NCBI RefSeq assembly: GCF_026343295.1
Contig: NZ_JAPELY010000004.1
Span: 124,001-188,000 of the forward strand
Reading direction: 5' to 3'
Source: Streptomyces sp. NBC_00083
GTDB taxonomy: Bacteria > Actinomycetota > Actinomycetes > Streptomycetales > Streptomycetaceae
Length of the DNA stretch: 64,000 nucleotides
In this document: in pieces, positions 44,195 through 53,131 of the stretch
Position numbering within the stretch: position 1 is the stretch's first letter
Layout of the letters: each line of letters opens with the position of its first letter
The notes under the pieces: generated by a model
Told to the model about the DNA's origin: nothing
The model's database searches: none
Seen by the model: the letters and a program-made list of their open reading frames with translations, nothing else
Position numbers and translations under genes: made by a program

Positions 44195-45127
44195 TTGTCA
44201 GTGGGGCCCGGTAGCTTCGGGGGTGTGGGTCGGGTGTGGTGGTGTTCCGGGGTTCGCTGGGGGGCGGGCGGGGTTCGGCTGGGGTGGGGGGAGGGGCGGG
44301 AGAGTGCGCTCGGGTACGGCCAGGGGATCGCGTTCCGGGTCGTGGGGGCGCGGCGGTGTGTGGGGGCCCGGGGCAATGTCTGTCCGGTGGCCGCGACGGT
44401 GCCGGGGCGCAGTACGCAGGCGCGGTGCGGGGAGTGTGCGCGGCTCGACCGGGCGCATTCCGTGGCCGCCGACACCTTCCTCGACGATCCGCGTACTTAT
44501 CGGGTCTACCTCGCCTGGTTCGGCGCCGGGATGGTCAAGGTGGGGATCACCGCCGAGGAGCGGGGCCCGGCCCGGCTGCTCGAACAGGGGGCGGTGGCCT
44601 TCGGCTGGCTCGGGCGCGGGCCGTTGATGGCGGCCCGGCGCTGCGAGGAGCTGCTCAGGGCCGCGCTCGGGGTGCCCGACCGGATCGCGTACGCCGAGAA
44701 GCGGGCGGTACGGGCCGGGCTTCCCGGGGTGGCCGAGCGCGCGGCCGAGGTGGCCGCGCTGCACGCGCGGGCCGTCGCCCTGCCCGGCTGGCCCGAGTCG
44801 CTGGAGCGGATCGACTGCGAAGTCGTCGACCACGCGGAGGCGTTCGGGCTCGCCGGGCTCGCGCCCGCTTCCGGTGTCGTCGTGGAGTTGGTCGACGGCG
44901 GTGTCGTCGGCGGCCGGCTCGTCGCGGCCGCGGGGCCCGATCTGCATCTGGACGTGGCCGCCACCGGGATCGTCGTGCTCGACACCCGGCTCATGAGGGG
45001 GTGGGGGCTGACGGCGGCCGGCAGTGATGGGGAGCGCGGCGGCTCGGACCCCGCCGTCTCCGTCGCCGTCACCGTTCCCGTGCGCCAGGTGCCCCGGCCC
45101 GGCGGGGTCCAGGACCAGCTGTTCTGA
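44195..45127 (+). CDS. DUF2797-family protein
   Basis: About 310 residues if begun at TTG 44195; GTG at 44201 or 44222 is equally possible. The body contains CVGARGNVCPVAA, RCGECARLDRAHSVAADTFL and YLAWFGAGMVKVGITAEERG, matching my memory of DUF2797 proteins, with Cys residues that could bind zinc. GMVKVGIT-type strands recall GIY-YIG-like folds, which is only suggestive. The rest is an Ala/Glu-rich helical region. The role is unknown. It stands alone, 89 bases before the monooxygenase gene on the same strand. Confidence 0.75.
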   Translation: MSVGPGSFGGVGRVWWCSGVRWGAGGVRLGWGEGRESALGYGQGIAFRVVGARRCVGARGNVCPVAATVPGRSTQARCGECARLDRAHSVAADTFLDDPRTYRVYLAWFGAGMVKVGITAEERGPARLLEQGAVAFGWLGRGPLMAARRCEELLRAALGVPDRIAYAEKRAVRAGLPGVAERAAEVAALHARAVALPGWPESLERIDCEVVDHAEAFGLAGLAPASGVVVELVDGGVVGGRLVAAAGPDLHLDVAATGIVVLDTRLMRGWGLTAAGSDGERGGSDPAVSVAVTVPVRQVPRPGGVQDQLF

Positions 45128-45215
45128 ATCCCGGGGGCCGACGCCTCGGGGTTCCTCGGAGTCCCGCCGCCAAATGATCTGGACAGCACCGCCGCCCGCG
45201 CACGAGGGTGGGGGC

Positions 45216-45560
45216 ATGAGCGATCACGTACAAGGGCCGATCTCCGGGCTCGAACCGCCCTACTACGCCGTGGTGTTCACCTCCCTGCGGACCGAGGGCG
45301 ACCGTGGTTACGGGGAGACCGCCGGTGCCATGGACGAGCTGGTGCGGGAGATTCCGGGGTACCTCGGGCACGAGTCCGCCCGCAACCCCGGCGGCCTCGG
45401 GATCACGATCGGGTACTTCCGGGACGTCGACGCCATCGCCGAGTGGCGCTCGCGCGCCGACCACCGGCAGGCCCAGCGGCGCGGGCGTGAGCAGTGGTAC
45501 GAGAGCTACAGCGTCCACGTCGCCAAGGTCGAGCGCGCTTACGGCTTCGAGCGTGGCTGA
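45216..45560 (+). CDS. antibiotic biosynthesis monooxygenase-like (ABM) protein
   Basis: 114 residues forming a single ferredoxin-like ABM domain: PPYYAVVFTSLRTEGDRGYG, then REIPGYLGHESARN, GITIGYFRDVDAIAEWRSRA and WYESYSVHVAKVERAYGF. Aromatic and His residues typical of this family are present. The ATG at 45216 follows GGTGGGGG. The stop overlaps the next gene's GTG start by eight bases, so the two are probably translated together; the pair suggests a small-molecule oxidation or dehalogenation step followed by hydrolysis, which is inference. Confidence 0.85.
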   Translation: MSDHVQGPISGLEPPYYAVVFTSLRTEGDRGYGETAGAMDELVREIPGYLGHESARNPGGLGITIGYFRDVDAIAEWRSRADHRQAQRRGREQWYESYSVHVAKVERAYGFERG

Positions 45561-46647
45561 CGGCCCGGTGCCGCCGGAGCCGGCCGCGGACCCCGCCCCC
45601 GCCGGCCCTGCTCCCGCCGACCGCACCCCCACCGCCCCCGCCGGCCGCACCCTCACCGGCTCCGGCGGCCGCACCCCCACCGGTTCCGGCGCCGCCGCCC
45701 CCGCCCCCGCCCCCGCCCCCACCGGCCCCGGCGACGCCGCCCCCGCTCCCGACGGCGCCCGCGTCCGCGCCTTCTTCGGGCGGCTCGGGCTGCCCGGCCT
45801 CGTCGATGTGCACACGCACTTCATGCCCGAGCGCGTCCTCGCCAAGGTGTGGGAGTACTTCGACTCCGCCGGCGAGCTGGTGGGCGGGGTCGAGTGGCCC
45901 ATCACCTACCGGGAGGAGGAGGCGGAACGGGTGCGGCTGCTGCGGGAGGAGTTCGGGGTGCGCGCGTTCACCTCGATGCTCTACCCGCACAAGGCCGGCA
46001 TGGCCGAGTGGCTCAACGGCTGGGCCGCCGGGTTCGCCGCCCGGACCCCGGACTGCCTGCACACCGCCACGTTCTTCCCCGAGCCGGGCGTCGACCGGTA
46101 TGTACGGGAGGCGCTCGACGCGGGCGCCCGGGTCTTCAAGTCCCATGTGCAGGTGGGCGGTTACGATCCCGGCGACCCGCTGCTCGACCCCGTGTGGGGG
46201 ATGCTCGCCGAGGCCGGCGTGCCCGTCGTCACGCACTGCGGGTCGGGGCCCGCGCCCGGCAAGTACACCGGGCCGGGGCCGGTCGGCCGGGTGCTCGCCC
46301 GCCACCCCCGGCTGCGTCTGGTCGTCGCGCACATGGGGATGCCGGAGTACGCCGACTTCCTCGACCTCGCCGAGACGTACGGCTCCGTCCTGTTCGACAC
46401 GACGATGGCCTTCACCGACTTCAGCGAACGGACCGCGCCGTTTCCGCTCGGGGAGCGCGGCCGGCTGCTCGACCTGGGCGAGCGGATCCTGCTCGGCACC
46501 GACTTCCCGAACATCCCGTACGCGTACGACCACCAGCTGGACGCCCTGGAGCGGCTCGGGCTCGGCGACGACTGGCTGCGCGCGGTCTGCCACGACAACG
46601 CCGCGCGGCTGTTCGGGCTGGACCGGGTGAGCCCCCTGGACGGCTGA
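45553..46647 (+). CDS. amidohydrolase-family metal-dependent hydrolase
   Basis: 364 residues. A Pro/Ala/Thr-rich leader of ~75 residues precedes a TIM-barrel amidohydrolase_2 domain. Metal and catalytic positions are visible: LVDVHTHFMPERV (His-x-His), VVTHCGSG, LVVAHMGMPEY and LGTDFPNIPY (Asp). Enzymes of this type include decarboxylases and lactonases such as 4-oxalomesaconate hydratase relatives; the exact substrate cannot be read. GTG 45553 lies inside the end of the ABM gene; alternative internal starts would remove the low-complexity leader. Confidence 0.87.
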   Translation: MADGPVPPEPAADPAPAGPAPADRTPTAPAGRTLTGSGGRTPTGSGAAAPAPAPAPTGPGDAAPAPDGARVRAFFGRLGLPGLVDVHTHFMPERVLAKVWEYFDSAGELVGGVEWPITYREEEAERVRLLREEFGVRAFTSMLYPHKAGMAEWLNGWAAGFAARTPDCLHTATFFPEPGVDRYVREALDAGARVFKSHVQVGGYDPGDPLLDPVWGMLAEAGVPVVTHCGSGPAPGKYTGPGPVGRVLARHPRLRLVVAHMGMPEYADFLDLAETYGSVLFDTTMAFTDFSERTAPFPLGERGRLLDLGERILLGTDFPNIPYAYDHQLDALERLGLGDDWLRAVCHDNAARLFGLDRVSPLDG

Positions 46648-46667
46648 AGCCCGGCTCCGGTGTCGCG

Positions 46668-46930
46668 CCCGGCCGCGGGCCGTGGTCGCCCCTCGCGCCG
46701 TTCCCCCGCGCCCCCGGCGGGGCTGTCCTTGGCGGGGTGCCGAGGCGGGGCGATGTCTGTCCTCCGGGGGTCGAGGACGCGCGCCCTCGCGGCGCGGACG
46801 GGGTCGGGCGCGGAGCCCCGGGGCCACCCCCGCCTTCGGCCGCGGGCCGTGGTCGCCTCTCGCGCCGTTCCCCCGCGCCCCCGGCGGGGCTGTCCTTGGC
46901 GGGGTGCCGGGGCGGGGCCGGTGCCGGCCC
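46668..46930. repeat. G+C-rich intergenic repeat, two tandem copies, 167-bp period
   Basis: GGCCGCGGGC recurs at 46671 and 46838, and the downstream text (CGTTCCCCCGCGCCCCCGGC, then GGGGCTGTCCTTGGCGGGGT) is repeated with the same 167-base offset. It fills the gap between the amidohydrolase and the response regulator. The motif belongs to the same broad family as the arrays at 55629 and 60781. Confidence 0.7.
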
Positions 46931-47037
46931 TCCGGGCCCGCTCAGGCCCTTCGCCCCTCTCTGGCCCTGCCACTTTCTCAGGGAAATCACAGGAACGGGC
47001 AAGGCTGTTCTCACGGCCCCCTCACAGGGTGAGCCCC

Positions 47038-47778
47038 ATGACCGTTACCTCCTCGCCCCAGGGGCGGACCGAAATGCTCAGGCCGGACGGGAGCCCCGTC
47101 CGTGTGCTCGTCGTGGACGACGAGGCGCCGCTGAGTGAGCTGCTCTCCATGGCCCTGCGCTACGAAGGCTGGGAAGTGCGCAGCGCCGGCGACGGGGCCG
47201 GGGCGGTGCGGGACGCCCGCGAGTTCCGGCCCGACGCCGTCATCCTCGACATCATGCTGCCCGACATGGACGGCCTCGCCGTCCTCGGCCGGCTGCGCCG
47301 CGAACTCCCGGACGTGCCGGTGCTGTTCCTCACGGCGAAGGACTCCGTCGAGGACCGGATCGCCGGGCTCACGGCGGGCGGCGACGACTACGTCACCAAG
47401 CCGTTCAGCCTGGAGGAGGTCGTGGCCCGGCTGCGCGGCCTGATACGCCGTTCCGGCACGGCGGCCCTGCGCAGCGAGTCGGTGCTCGCGGTCGGCGACC
47501 TCACCCTCGACGAGGACAGTCACGACGTCACGCGCGGCGGGGTCAACATCCACCTCACCGCGACCGAGTTCGAGCTGCTCCGCTTCCTCATGCGCAACCC
47601 GCGCCGGGTGCTGAGCAAGGCGCAGATCCTCGACCGTGTGTGGTCCTATGACTTCGGCGGTCAGGCCAATGTGGTCGAGCTCTACATCTCCTATCTGCGG
47701 CGCAAGATCGACGCCGGGCGCTCCCCGATGATCCACACGCGCCGCGGCGCGGGGTACCTGATCAAGCCCGGGGAGTAG
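47038..47778 (+). CDS. OmpR/PhoB-type response regulator
   Basis: 246 residues. The receiver domain (~21-135) has the acidic pair in VLVVDDEAP, the phospho-site Asp in AVILDIMLPDMDG, the Thr in FLTAKD and the Lys in YVTKPF. The winged-helix output domain (~150-240) shows LTLDEDSHDV, LTATEFELLRFLMRNPRRVL, then VVELYISYLRRKI and HTRRGAGYLIKP. It is the first gene of a four-gene unit with the kinase nine bases downstream, then two glycosyltransferases. ATG 47038 gives an N-terminal extension of ~20 residues. Confidence 0.93.
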   Translation: MTVTSSPQGRTEMLRPDGSPVRVLVVDDEAPLSELLSMALRYEGWEVRSAGDGAGAVRDAREFRPDAVILDIMLPDMDGLAVLGRLRRELPDVPVLFLTAKDSVEDRIAGLTAGGDDYVTKPFSLEEVVARLRGLIRRSGTAALRSESVLAVGDLTLDEDSHDVTRGGVNIHLTATEFELLRFLMRNPRRVLSKAQILDRVWSYDFGGQANVVELYISYLRRKIDAGRSPMIHTRRGAGYLIKPGE

Positions 47779-47786
47779 GGGCCGCG

Positions 47787-49502
47787 GTGGGGAGGTTCCG
47801 GCGGCCCTGGTCGCTGCGCACCCGGCTCGTGGTGTCGGCGGTCGTGCTGCTCGCGGTGGTGGGCGCCGTGATCGGCACCGTGACGGTGCTCGCGATGGGC
47901 GCCAACCTGCAGAACCAGCTGGACGCCCAGCTCAAGGGCGCGCTGGTACCCGGCCGGATGGGCGGCGGCCATGACGCGCCCGGCCCCGGCTCCCCGAGCG
48001 GCTCCGCCACCGCTCCGACCTCCGGCCGGATCGACTTCGTCGTCTCCCGGCCGGGCCAGCCGCTGCACGCCGTGGCGGCGGGGCCCGGCGCGGGCGGGCG
48101 GCTCACCGGCGCGCAGGCCGTGCGTCCCGAGCGCCAGGGCGAGGCCCGCAGCGCCGCGCTCTCCGCCGCACAGACCCGGGCCCTGTCCGCCGTGGCCAGG
48201 GACGGCCGGGTGCACTCGGTCTCGGTGCCCGGACTCGGCGACTACCGGGCGGTGTGGGACCGCGAGGGCGGCTTCGTCATCGGCTTCCCCACCGACGCCG
48301 TGGACTCCACCGTGAGCACCCTGCTGATCGTGGTGATCTGTGTGACCGCCGCCGGCCTGGTGGCCGCCGTGATCGCCGGTACGGCGATCGTCGGGGTGGC
48401 CCTGCGCCCCCTGCGGCGGGTCGCGTCGACCGCCACCCGGGTCTCCGAACTCCCGCTGCACAGCGGCGAGGTGGCGCTGTACGAGCGTGTGCCGGGCGCC
48501 GAGGCGGACGCGCGGACCGAGGTCGGGCAGGTGGGCGCCGCGCTCAACCGGATGCTCGACCATGTGCACGAGGCGCTCAGCGCGCGGCAGGAGAGCGAGA
48601 CGCGGGTGCGGCAGTTCGTCGCCGACGCGAGCCACGAGCTGCGGACCCCGCTCGCCTCGATCCGCGGCTACGCCGAGCTGACCCGGCGCGGTCGCGAGGA
48701 GGTCGGGCCCGACACCCGGCACTCCCTCGGCCGCATCGAGTCGGAGGCGGCCCGCATGACGGGCCTGGTGGAGGACCTGCTGCTGCTCGCCCGCCTCGAC
48801 GCCGGACGCCCGCTCTCGTACGAGAGCACTGATCTCTCCTCGCTCGTCGTGGACGTCGTCGGCGACGCGCACGCCGCCGGGCAGGGCCACGCCTGGCTCC
48901 TCGAACTGCCCGCGGAGCCCGTCGCGGTGCGCGGCGACCGGGAGCGGCTCCAGCAGGTGTTCGTCAATCTGCTCGCCAACGCCCGTACGCACACTCCGCC
49001 CGGCACGACGGTGACCGCACGGGTCGAGCCGCGCGGGTCCTGGGTCCTCGTCGAGATCGACGACACCGGGCCCGGGATCCCGGCCGAGCTGCTCCCGCAC
49101 GTCTTCGAACGGTTCGCGCGCGGTGACGCCTCCCGCTCGCGCAACGCCGGCTCCACCGGGCTCGGCCTCGCCATCGTGCAGGCCGTCGTCGCCGCGCACG
49201 GCGGCCGGGTGAGCGTGCGCAGCACCCCGGGCCGGACGGTGTTCACCGTCCTCCTGCCGACCGCCGGCACTCCCGACACGACGGTCACCCCCGACATGGC
49301 ACTCACCTCCGACACGGCACTCACTTCCAACACGACCGTCGCTCGCGACACGACGGTCACGACGGCCCCCGCCACCCCCCGCGGACGTCTCACAGGCCCG
49401 GCACAGCCTGACCACACAGGTGTGACAGCGGCCCTCGCGAGGGTCGTCGTATGCGAACCGACCCTTCTGCCACGAGCGCCACGACCGCGCCGCATGCGGT
49501 GA
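47787..49502 (+). CDS. membrane sensor histidine kinase
   Basis: 571 residues. Two membrane helices (~14-35 and ~175-200) frame an extracytoplasmic sensor region, then a HAMP region, HisKA with ADASHELRTPLASIRGYAEL and HATPase_c (RLQQVFVNLLANARTHTPPG, IDDTGPGIP, TGLGLAIVQAVVAAHGG). The last ~80 residues are Thr/Ala/Pro-rich with repeats of T(D/N)T-V-type units, and the final 17 codons are shared in another frame with the glycosyltransferase gene. It forms a two-component pair with the regulator upstream (8-base gap). Confidence 0.92.
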   Translation: MGRFRRPWSLRTRLVVSAVVLLAVVGAVIGTVTVLAMGANLQNQLDAQLKGALVPGRMGGGHDAPGPGSPSGSATAPTSGRIDFVVSRPGQPLHAVAAGPGAGGRLTGAQAVRPERQGEARSAALSAAQTRALSAVARDGRVHSVSVPGLGDYRAVWDREGGFVIGFPTDAVDSTVSTLLIVVICVTAAGLVAAVIAGTAIVGVALRPLRRVASTATRVSELPLHSGEVALYERVPGAEADARTEVGQVGAALNRMLDHVHEALSARQESETRVRQFVADASHELRTPLASIRGYAELTRRGREEVGPDTRHSLGRIESEAARMTGLVEDLLLLARLDAGRPLSYESTDLSSLVVDVVGDAHAAGQGHAWLLELPAEPVAVRGDRERLQQVFVNLLANARTHTPPGTTVTARVEPRGSWVLVEIDDTGPGIPAELLPHVFERFARGDASRSRNAGSTGLGLAIVQAVVAAHGGRVSVRSTPGRTVFTVLLPTAGTPDTTVTPDMALTSDTALTSNTTVARDTTVTTAPATPRGRLTGPAQPDHTGVTAALARVVVCEPTLLPRAPRPRRMR

Positions 49503-50794
49503 GCCCGGCGCATCCGATGACCCTCCCGGCCCGCCGCCACCTGCCGGTGTCGCCGGCCGGCACCGCCGTCCTCGATGTGACGGTCCCCGTCTACAACGAG
49601 GAGCGGGACCTGGAGCGGTGTGTGCGCAGGCTGCACGCGCATCTCGCGGACACCTTCCCGTACGCCTTCCGGATCACCGTCGCGGACAACGCGAGCACCG
49701 ATGCGACTCCCCTGATATCGGCGCGACTTGAGCGCGAGATCCCCGAGGTGCGGGCCTTCCGCCTGGAGGAGAAGGGGCGCGGGCGGGCGCTGCGCACGGT
49801 GTGGTCGGCGTCCGACGCGCCGGTCCTCGCCTACATGGACGTGGACCTCTCCACCGACCTCAACGCCCTGCTCCCGCTGGTCGCGCCGCTCATCTCCGGC
49901 CACTCCGACCTCGCCATCGGCTCCCGGCTCGCCCGCTCCTCGCGGGTGGTGCGCGGCGCCAAGCGGGAGTTCATCTCGCGTACGTACAACCTGATCCTGC
50001 GCGGCTCGCTGTCGGCGCGGTTCTCCGACGCGCAGTGCGGGTTCAAGGCGATCCGGCGCGATGTCGCCCAGCGGCTGCTGCCGATGGTCGAGGACACCGG
50101 GTGGTTCTTCGACACCGAGATGCTGGTGCTCGCCGAGCGGGCCGGGCTGCGGATCCACGAGGTGCCGGTGGACTGGGTCGACGACCCCGCGAGCACCGTG
50201 CACCTCGTCAGCACCGCCAAGGACGACCTCCTGGGGGTGTGGCGGGTCGGCCGGGCGCTCGCGGTGGGGGCGCTGCCCCTGGACCGGCTCGCGCGGCCGT
50301 TCGGCGACGACCCCCGCGACCGCCGGCTCCCCGGCGTGCCGGGCGGCCTCGCCCGCCAGCTCGTCGGGTTCTGCGTGGTGGGCGCGCTCTCCACGCTCCT
50401 CTACCTCGCCCTGTACGCCCTCGCGCGCACCGGGGCGGGGCCCCAACTGGCCAACGCGGCAGCCCTGTTGGTGTCGACGGTCGCCAACACCGCCGCCAAC
50501 CGGCGGCTCACGTTCGGGGTGCGCGGCCGGGACCGTGCCGTACGCCACCAGGCGCAGGGCCTCGCCGTGTTCGCCATCGGACTCGCCCTGACCAGCGGCT
50601 CGCTCGCGGCGCTCGGCGCCGCCCACGCGGGCGCCGCGCACTCCACCGAGGTGGCGGTCCTCGTCGCGGCGAACCTCGCGGCGACCGTCCTGCGCTTCCT
50701 GCTGTTCCGCGCCTGGGTCTTCCCGGACCGCACGGCCGCACCGGCCGACCGCACCCCGCTCCACCCCGCCGAACCGAAGGGCGACGCACGATGA
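49451..50794 (+). CDS. GT2 glycosyltransferase fused to a GtrA-like membrane domain
   Basis: 447 residues. The GT2 domain (~40-270) has VPVYNEERDLERCVRRLHAH, the DxD-containing LAYMDVDLSTDLNALLPLV, and later QCGFKAIRRD and FFDTEMLVLAERAGLRIHEV. Four C-terminal membrane helices (~300-425) match the GtrA-type lipid-glycan flippase fold. Such fusions add a sugar from a nucleotide sugar to polyprenyl phosphate and move it across the membrane, supplying a GT-C enzyme such as the next gene. ATG 49451 overlaps the kinase gene by 52 bases. Confidence 0.88.
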   Translation: MRTDPSATSATTAPHAVSPAHPMTLPARRHLPVSPAGTAVLDVTVPVYNEERDLERCVRRLHAHLADTFPYAFRITVADNASTDATPLISARLEREIPEVRAFRLEEKGRGRALRTVWSASDAPVLAYMDVDLSTDLNALLPLVAPLISGHSDLAIGSRLARSSRVVRGAKREFISRTYNLILRGSLSARFSDAQCGFKAIRRDVAQRLLPMVEDTGWFFDTEMLVLAERAGLRIHEVPVDWVDDPASTVHLVSTAKDDLLGVWRVGRALAVGALPLDRLARPFGDDPRDRRLPGVPGGLARQLVGFCVVGALSTLLYLALYALARTGAGPQLANAAALLVSTVANTAANRRLTFGVRGRDRAVRHQAQGLAVFAIGLALTSGSLAALGAAHAGAAHSTEVAVLVAANLAATVLRFLLFRAWVFPDRTAAPADRTPLHPAEPKGDAR

Positions 50795-53016
50795 CCACGA
50801 CCACCCCCCAGGCCGAACCGCGCGCGGGGGCCGCGTCGACCGGGCAGCGCCGGTCCGCACCGGCCCGGCTGTGGCGCGGCAGGCCCGAGGATCCCGCCTG
50901 GGCGCGGCCCGCGCTGTTCGCGCTGCTCGCCGTCGCCTTCGGCGCCTACCTGTGGAACCTGAGCGCCTCCGGGTACGCCAACTCCTTCTACTCGGCGGCC
51001 GTGCAGGCGGGCAGCCAGAGCTGGAAGGCGTTCTTCTTCGGCTCGCTCGACGCCGCCAACGCGATCACCGTGGACAAGCCCCCGGCCGCGCTGTGGCCGA
51101 TGGCCCTGTCCGTACGCCTGCTCGGCCTCGGCTCCTGGCAGATCCTGCTGCCCGAGGTCCTGATGGGCGTGGGCACGGTCGCCGTCCTGTACGCGGCGGT
51201 GCGGCGCCGGTTCAGCCCGGCGGCGGGGCTCATCGCGGGGGCGGTGCTCGCTCTGACCCCGGTCGCGGCGCTGATGTTCCGCTTCAACAACCCCGACGCG
51301 CTGCTCGCGCTCCTGATGACGGTCACCGTCTACTGCGTCCTGCGCGCCCTGGAGGACGCCCGGACCAAGTGGCTGGTGTGGGCGGGGGTCGCGATCGGCT
51401 TCGCGTTCCTGACCAAGACCCTCCAGGCCTTCCTGATCCTGCCGCCGCTCGCGCTCCTCTACGCGGTGTGCGCGCCCACGTCCGTGCGTCGCCGTCTCGG
51501 CCAACTCGCCCTTGCCGCAGGTGTGTTGCTGGTGTCGGGCGGCTGGTGGGTGGCCGCCGTCGAGCTGTGGCCCAAGTCGTCCCGCCCGTACATCGGCGGC
51601 TCGCAGCACAACTCCTTCCTTGAGCTCACCTTCGGCTACAACGGCCTCGGCCGCCTCAGTGGCGACGAGACGGGAAGCGTCGGCGGCGGAGGCGCCCGCA
51701 CCGGCGGCATGCCCGGCGGCATGGAACTCCCGGCGGGCATGCGTCCGGGAGGCGGCGGTGGTGGCGGTGGCGGCTGGGGTGCGACCGGCGTCGGCCGCAT
51801 GTTCAACTCGGAGATCGGCTCCCAGATCTCCTGGCTGCTTCCGGCGGCCCTGCTCCTGCTGGTCGCGGGTCTCGCCATCACCTGGAAGGCCAGGCGCACC
51901 GACACCGCGCGGGCCGCGTTCCTCGCCTGGGGCGGGGCGCTCCTGATGACCGCCGTCATCTTCAGCTTCATGGCGGGGATCTTCCACCAGTACTACACGG
52001 TGGCCCTCGCCCCCTACATCGCGGCGCTCATCGGCATGGGCGCGACGGTCCTGTGGGAGGAGCGCTCGCGCTTCCGGGCCGCGCTGGGGCTCGCGGTCAC
52101 GGTCGCGGTCACGGCCGTCTGGTCGTACGTGCTGCTCGCGCGCACCCCGGACTACGTGCCCTGGCTGCGCTGGGCGGTGCTGATCGGCGGCCTCGCGGCG
52201 GCGCTCGGCCTCGCGCTCGTGGGCCGGCTGAACCGGGGCCTCGCGCTCGGTGTCGCGGCGGCCGGGCTCGTGGCGTCCCTCGCGGGCCCCGCCGCGTACA
52301 CGCTGAGCACGCTCGGCACCGGACACACCGGCTCGATCGTCACGGCCGGCCCCGCGGGGGCGAGCATGGGCGGCGGGCCCGGGGGAGGCGGCGGCCGCGG
52401 CGGCATGCGGTTCGGCGGCGGCCCGGGTGGGGGCCGGGCGGGGACCGGTCAGACGGGTGGGGGTACCGGCCAACAGGCCGGGGCAGGCCCGGGGCAGGGC
52501 GCGGGCACCGGCGGAGGGGGCGTGCCGGCCGGCGGCACGATGGGCCAACCGCCCACCGCACCCGGCCAGACCGGCCAGACCGGCCAGACCGGCCAGGCGG
52601 GCCGGGGCGGCGGGGCCATGGGCGGCGGTATGGGCGGTGGCGGCATGGGCGGCCTGCTCGACGGCGCCAAGGTGGGCGCGCAGGCCCAGGCGGTCCTGAA
52701 GGAGAACGCGGGCCAGTACACCTGGGCCGCCGCGGCCATCGGCTCCCAGAACGCGGCGAGCTACCAACTCGCCACCGAGAAGCCGGTGATGGCGATCGGC
52801 GGCTTCAACGGCAGCGACCCGTCGCCGACCCTGGCCCAGTTCAAGGCGTACGTCGCCGAGGGGAAAATCCACTACTTCATCGCGAGCGGCGGCGGGATGA
52901 TGGGCGGCGGCCAGGCCAGTGGCGGCTCGATCAGCAGCTGGGTGGAGAAGTCGTTCACGAAGGTGACGGCCGGGACCGCCACCTTCTACGACCTGACCTC
53001 GCCGGTGAGCGGCTGA
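50791..53016 (+). CDS. GT39-type (ArnT/PMT-like) membrane glycosyltransferase with Gly-rich insert
   Basis: 741 residues. A GT-C fold with about 11-12 helices begins at ~residue 40; the acidic motif near the first loop (NSFYSAAVQAGSQSW) and MFRFNNPDALLALLMTVTVY are typical. An exported loop of Gly/Met-rich sequence (GGMPGGMELPAGMRPGGGG) interrupts the middle. A second Gly/Gln-rich linker (~520-615) leads to a C-terminal domain (VLKENAGQYTWAAAAIGSQN, IGGFNGSDPSPTLAQFKAYV). It would transfer sugar from a polyprenyl carrier to envelope targets outside. It overlaps the GT2 gene (ATGA). Confidence 0.86.
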   Translation: MTTTTPQAEPRAGAASTGQRRSAPARLWRGRPEDPAWARPALFALLAVAFGAYLWNLSASGYANSFYSAAVQAGSQSWKAFFFGSLDAANAITVDKPPAALWPMALSVRLLGLGSWQILLPEVLMGVGTVAVLYAAVRRRFSPAAGLIAGAVLALTPVAALMFRFNNPDALLALLMTVTVYCVLRALEDARTKWLVWAGVAIGFAFLTKTLQAFLILPPLALLYAVCAPTSVRRRLGQLALAAGVLLVSGGWWVAAVELWPKSSRPYIGGSQHNSFLELTFGYNGLGRLSGDETGSVGGGGARTGGMPGGMELPAGMRPGGGGGGGGGWGATGVGRMFNSEIGSQISWLLPAALLLLVAGLAITWKARRTDTARAAFLAWGGALLMTAVIFSFMAGIFHQYYTVALAPYIAALIGMGATVLWEERSRFRAALGLAVTVAVTAVWSYVLLARTPDYVPWLRWAVLIGGLAAALGLALVGRLNRGLALGVAAAGLVASLAGPAAYTLSTLGTGHTGSIVTAGPAGASMGGGPGGGGGRGGMRFGGGPGGGRAGTGQTGGGTGQQAGAGPGQGAGTGGGGVPAGGTMGQPPTAPGQTGQTGQTGQAGRGGGAMGGGMGGGGMGGLLDGAKVGAQAQAVLKENAGQYTWAAAAIGSQNAASYQLATEKPVMAIGGFNGSDPSPTLAQFKAYVAEGKIHYFIASGGGMMGGGQASGGSISSWVEKSFTKVTAGTATFYDLTSPVSG

Positions 53017-53037
53017 GCGGCTGAGCGGCTGGGCGGT
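53007..53037 (+). repeat. 8-bp tandem repeat across the stop codon
   Basis: GAGCGGCT occurs three times in a row from 53007, then a changed copy GGGCGGT. The first TGA at 53014-53016 is the stop of the GT39 gene, and the repeats continue it as repeated TGAGCGGC. Confidence 0.6.
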
Positions 53038-53039
53038 CC

Positions 53040-53095
53040 ACGACGACGGGGCGGTGGCCCGAGACGCGCGTCTCGGGCCACCGCCCCGTCGTCGT
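53040..53095. terminator. 56-bp perfect palindrome, likely strong terminator
   Basis: The left arm ACGACGACGGGGCGGTGGCC then CGAGACGC (53040-53067) is the exact reverse complement of GCGTCTCG then GGCCACCGCCCCGTCGTCGT (53068-53095), with no unpaired loop. It lies 23 bases after the GT39 stop and before the MFS gene. The ends stop at a mismatch. Confidence 0.75.
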
Positions 53096-53131
53096 CCGGA
53101 GGCGCGGCGCACGAGCGCGCGGATTAAGGAC

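Noticed and set aside
49801..50790. An open frame in front of the GT39 gene, in frame with it
   Set aside because: It is a shadow of the GT2 gene; the GT39 protein begins at ATG 50791 with the usual coupling overlap.
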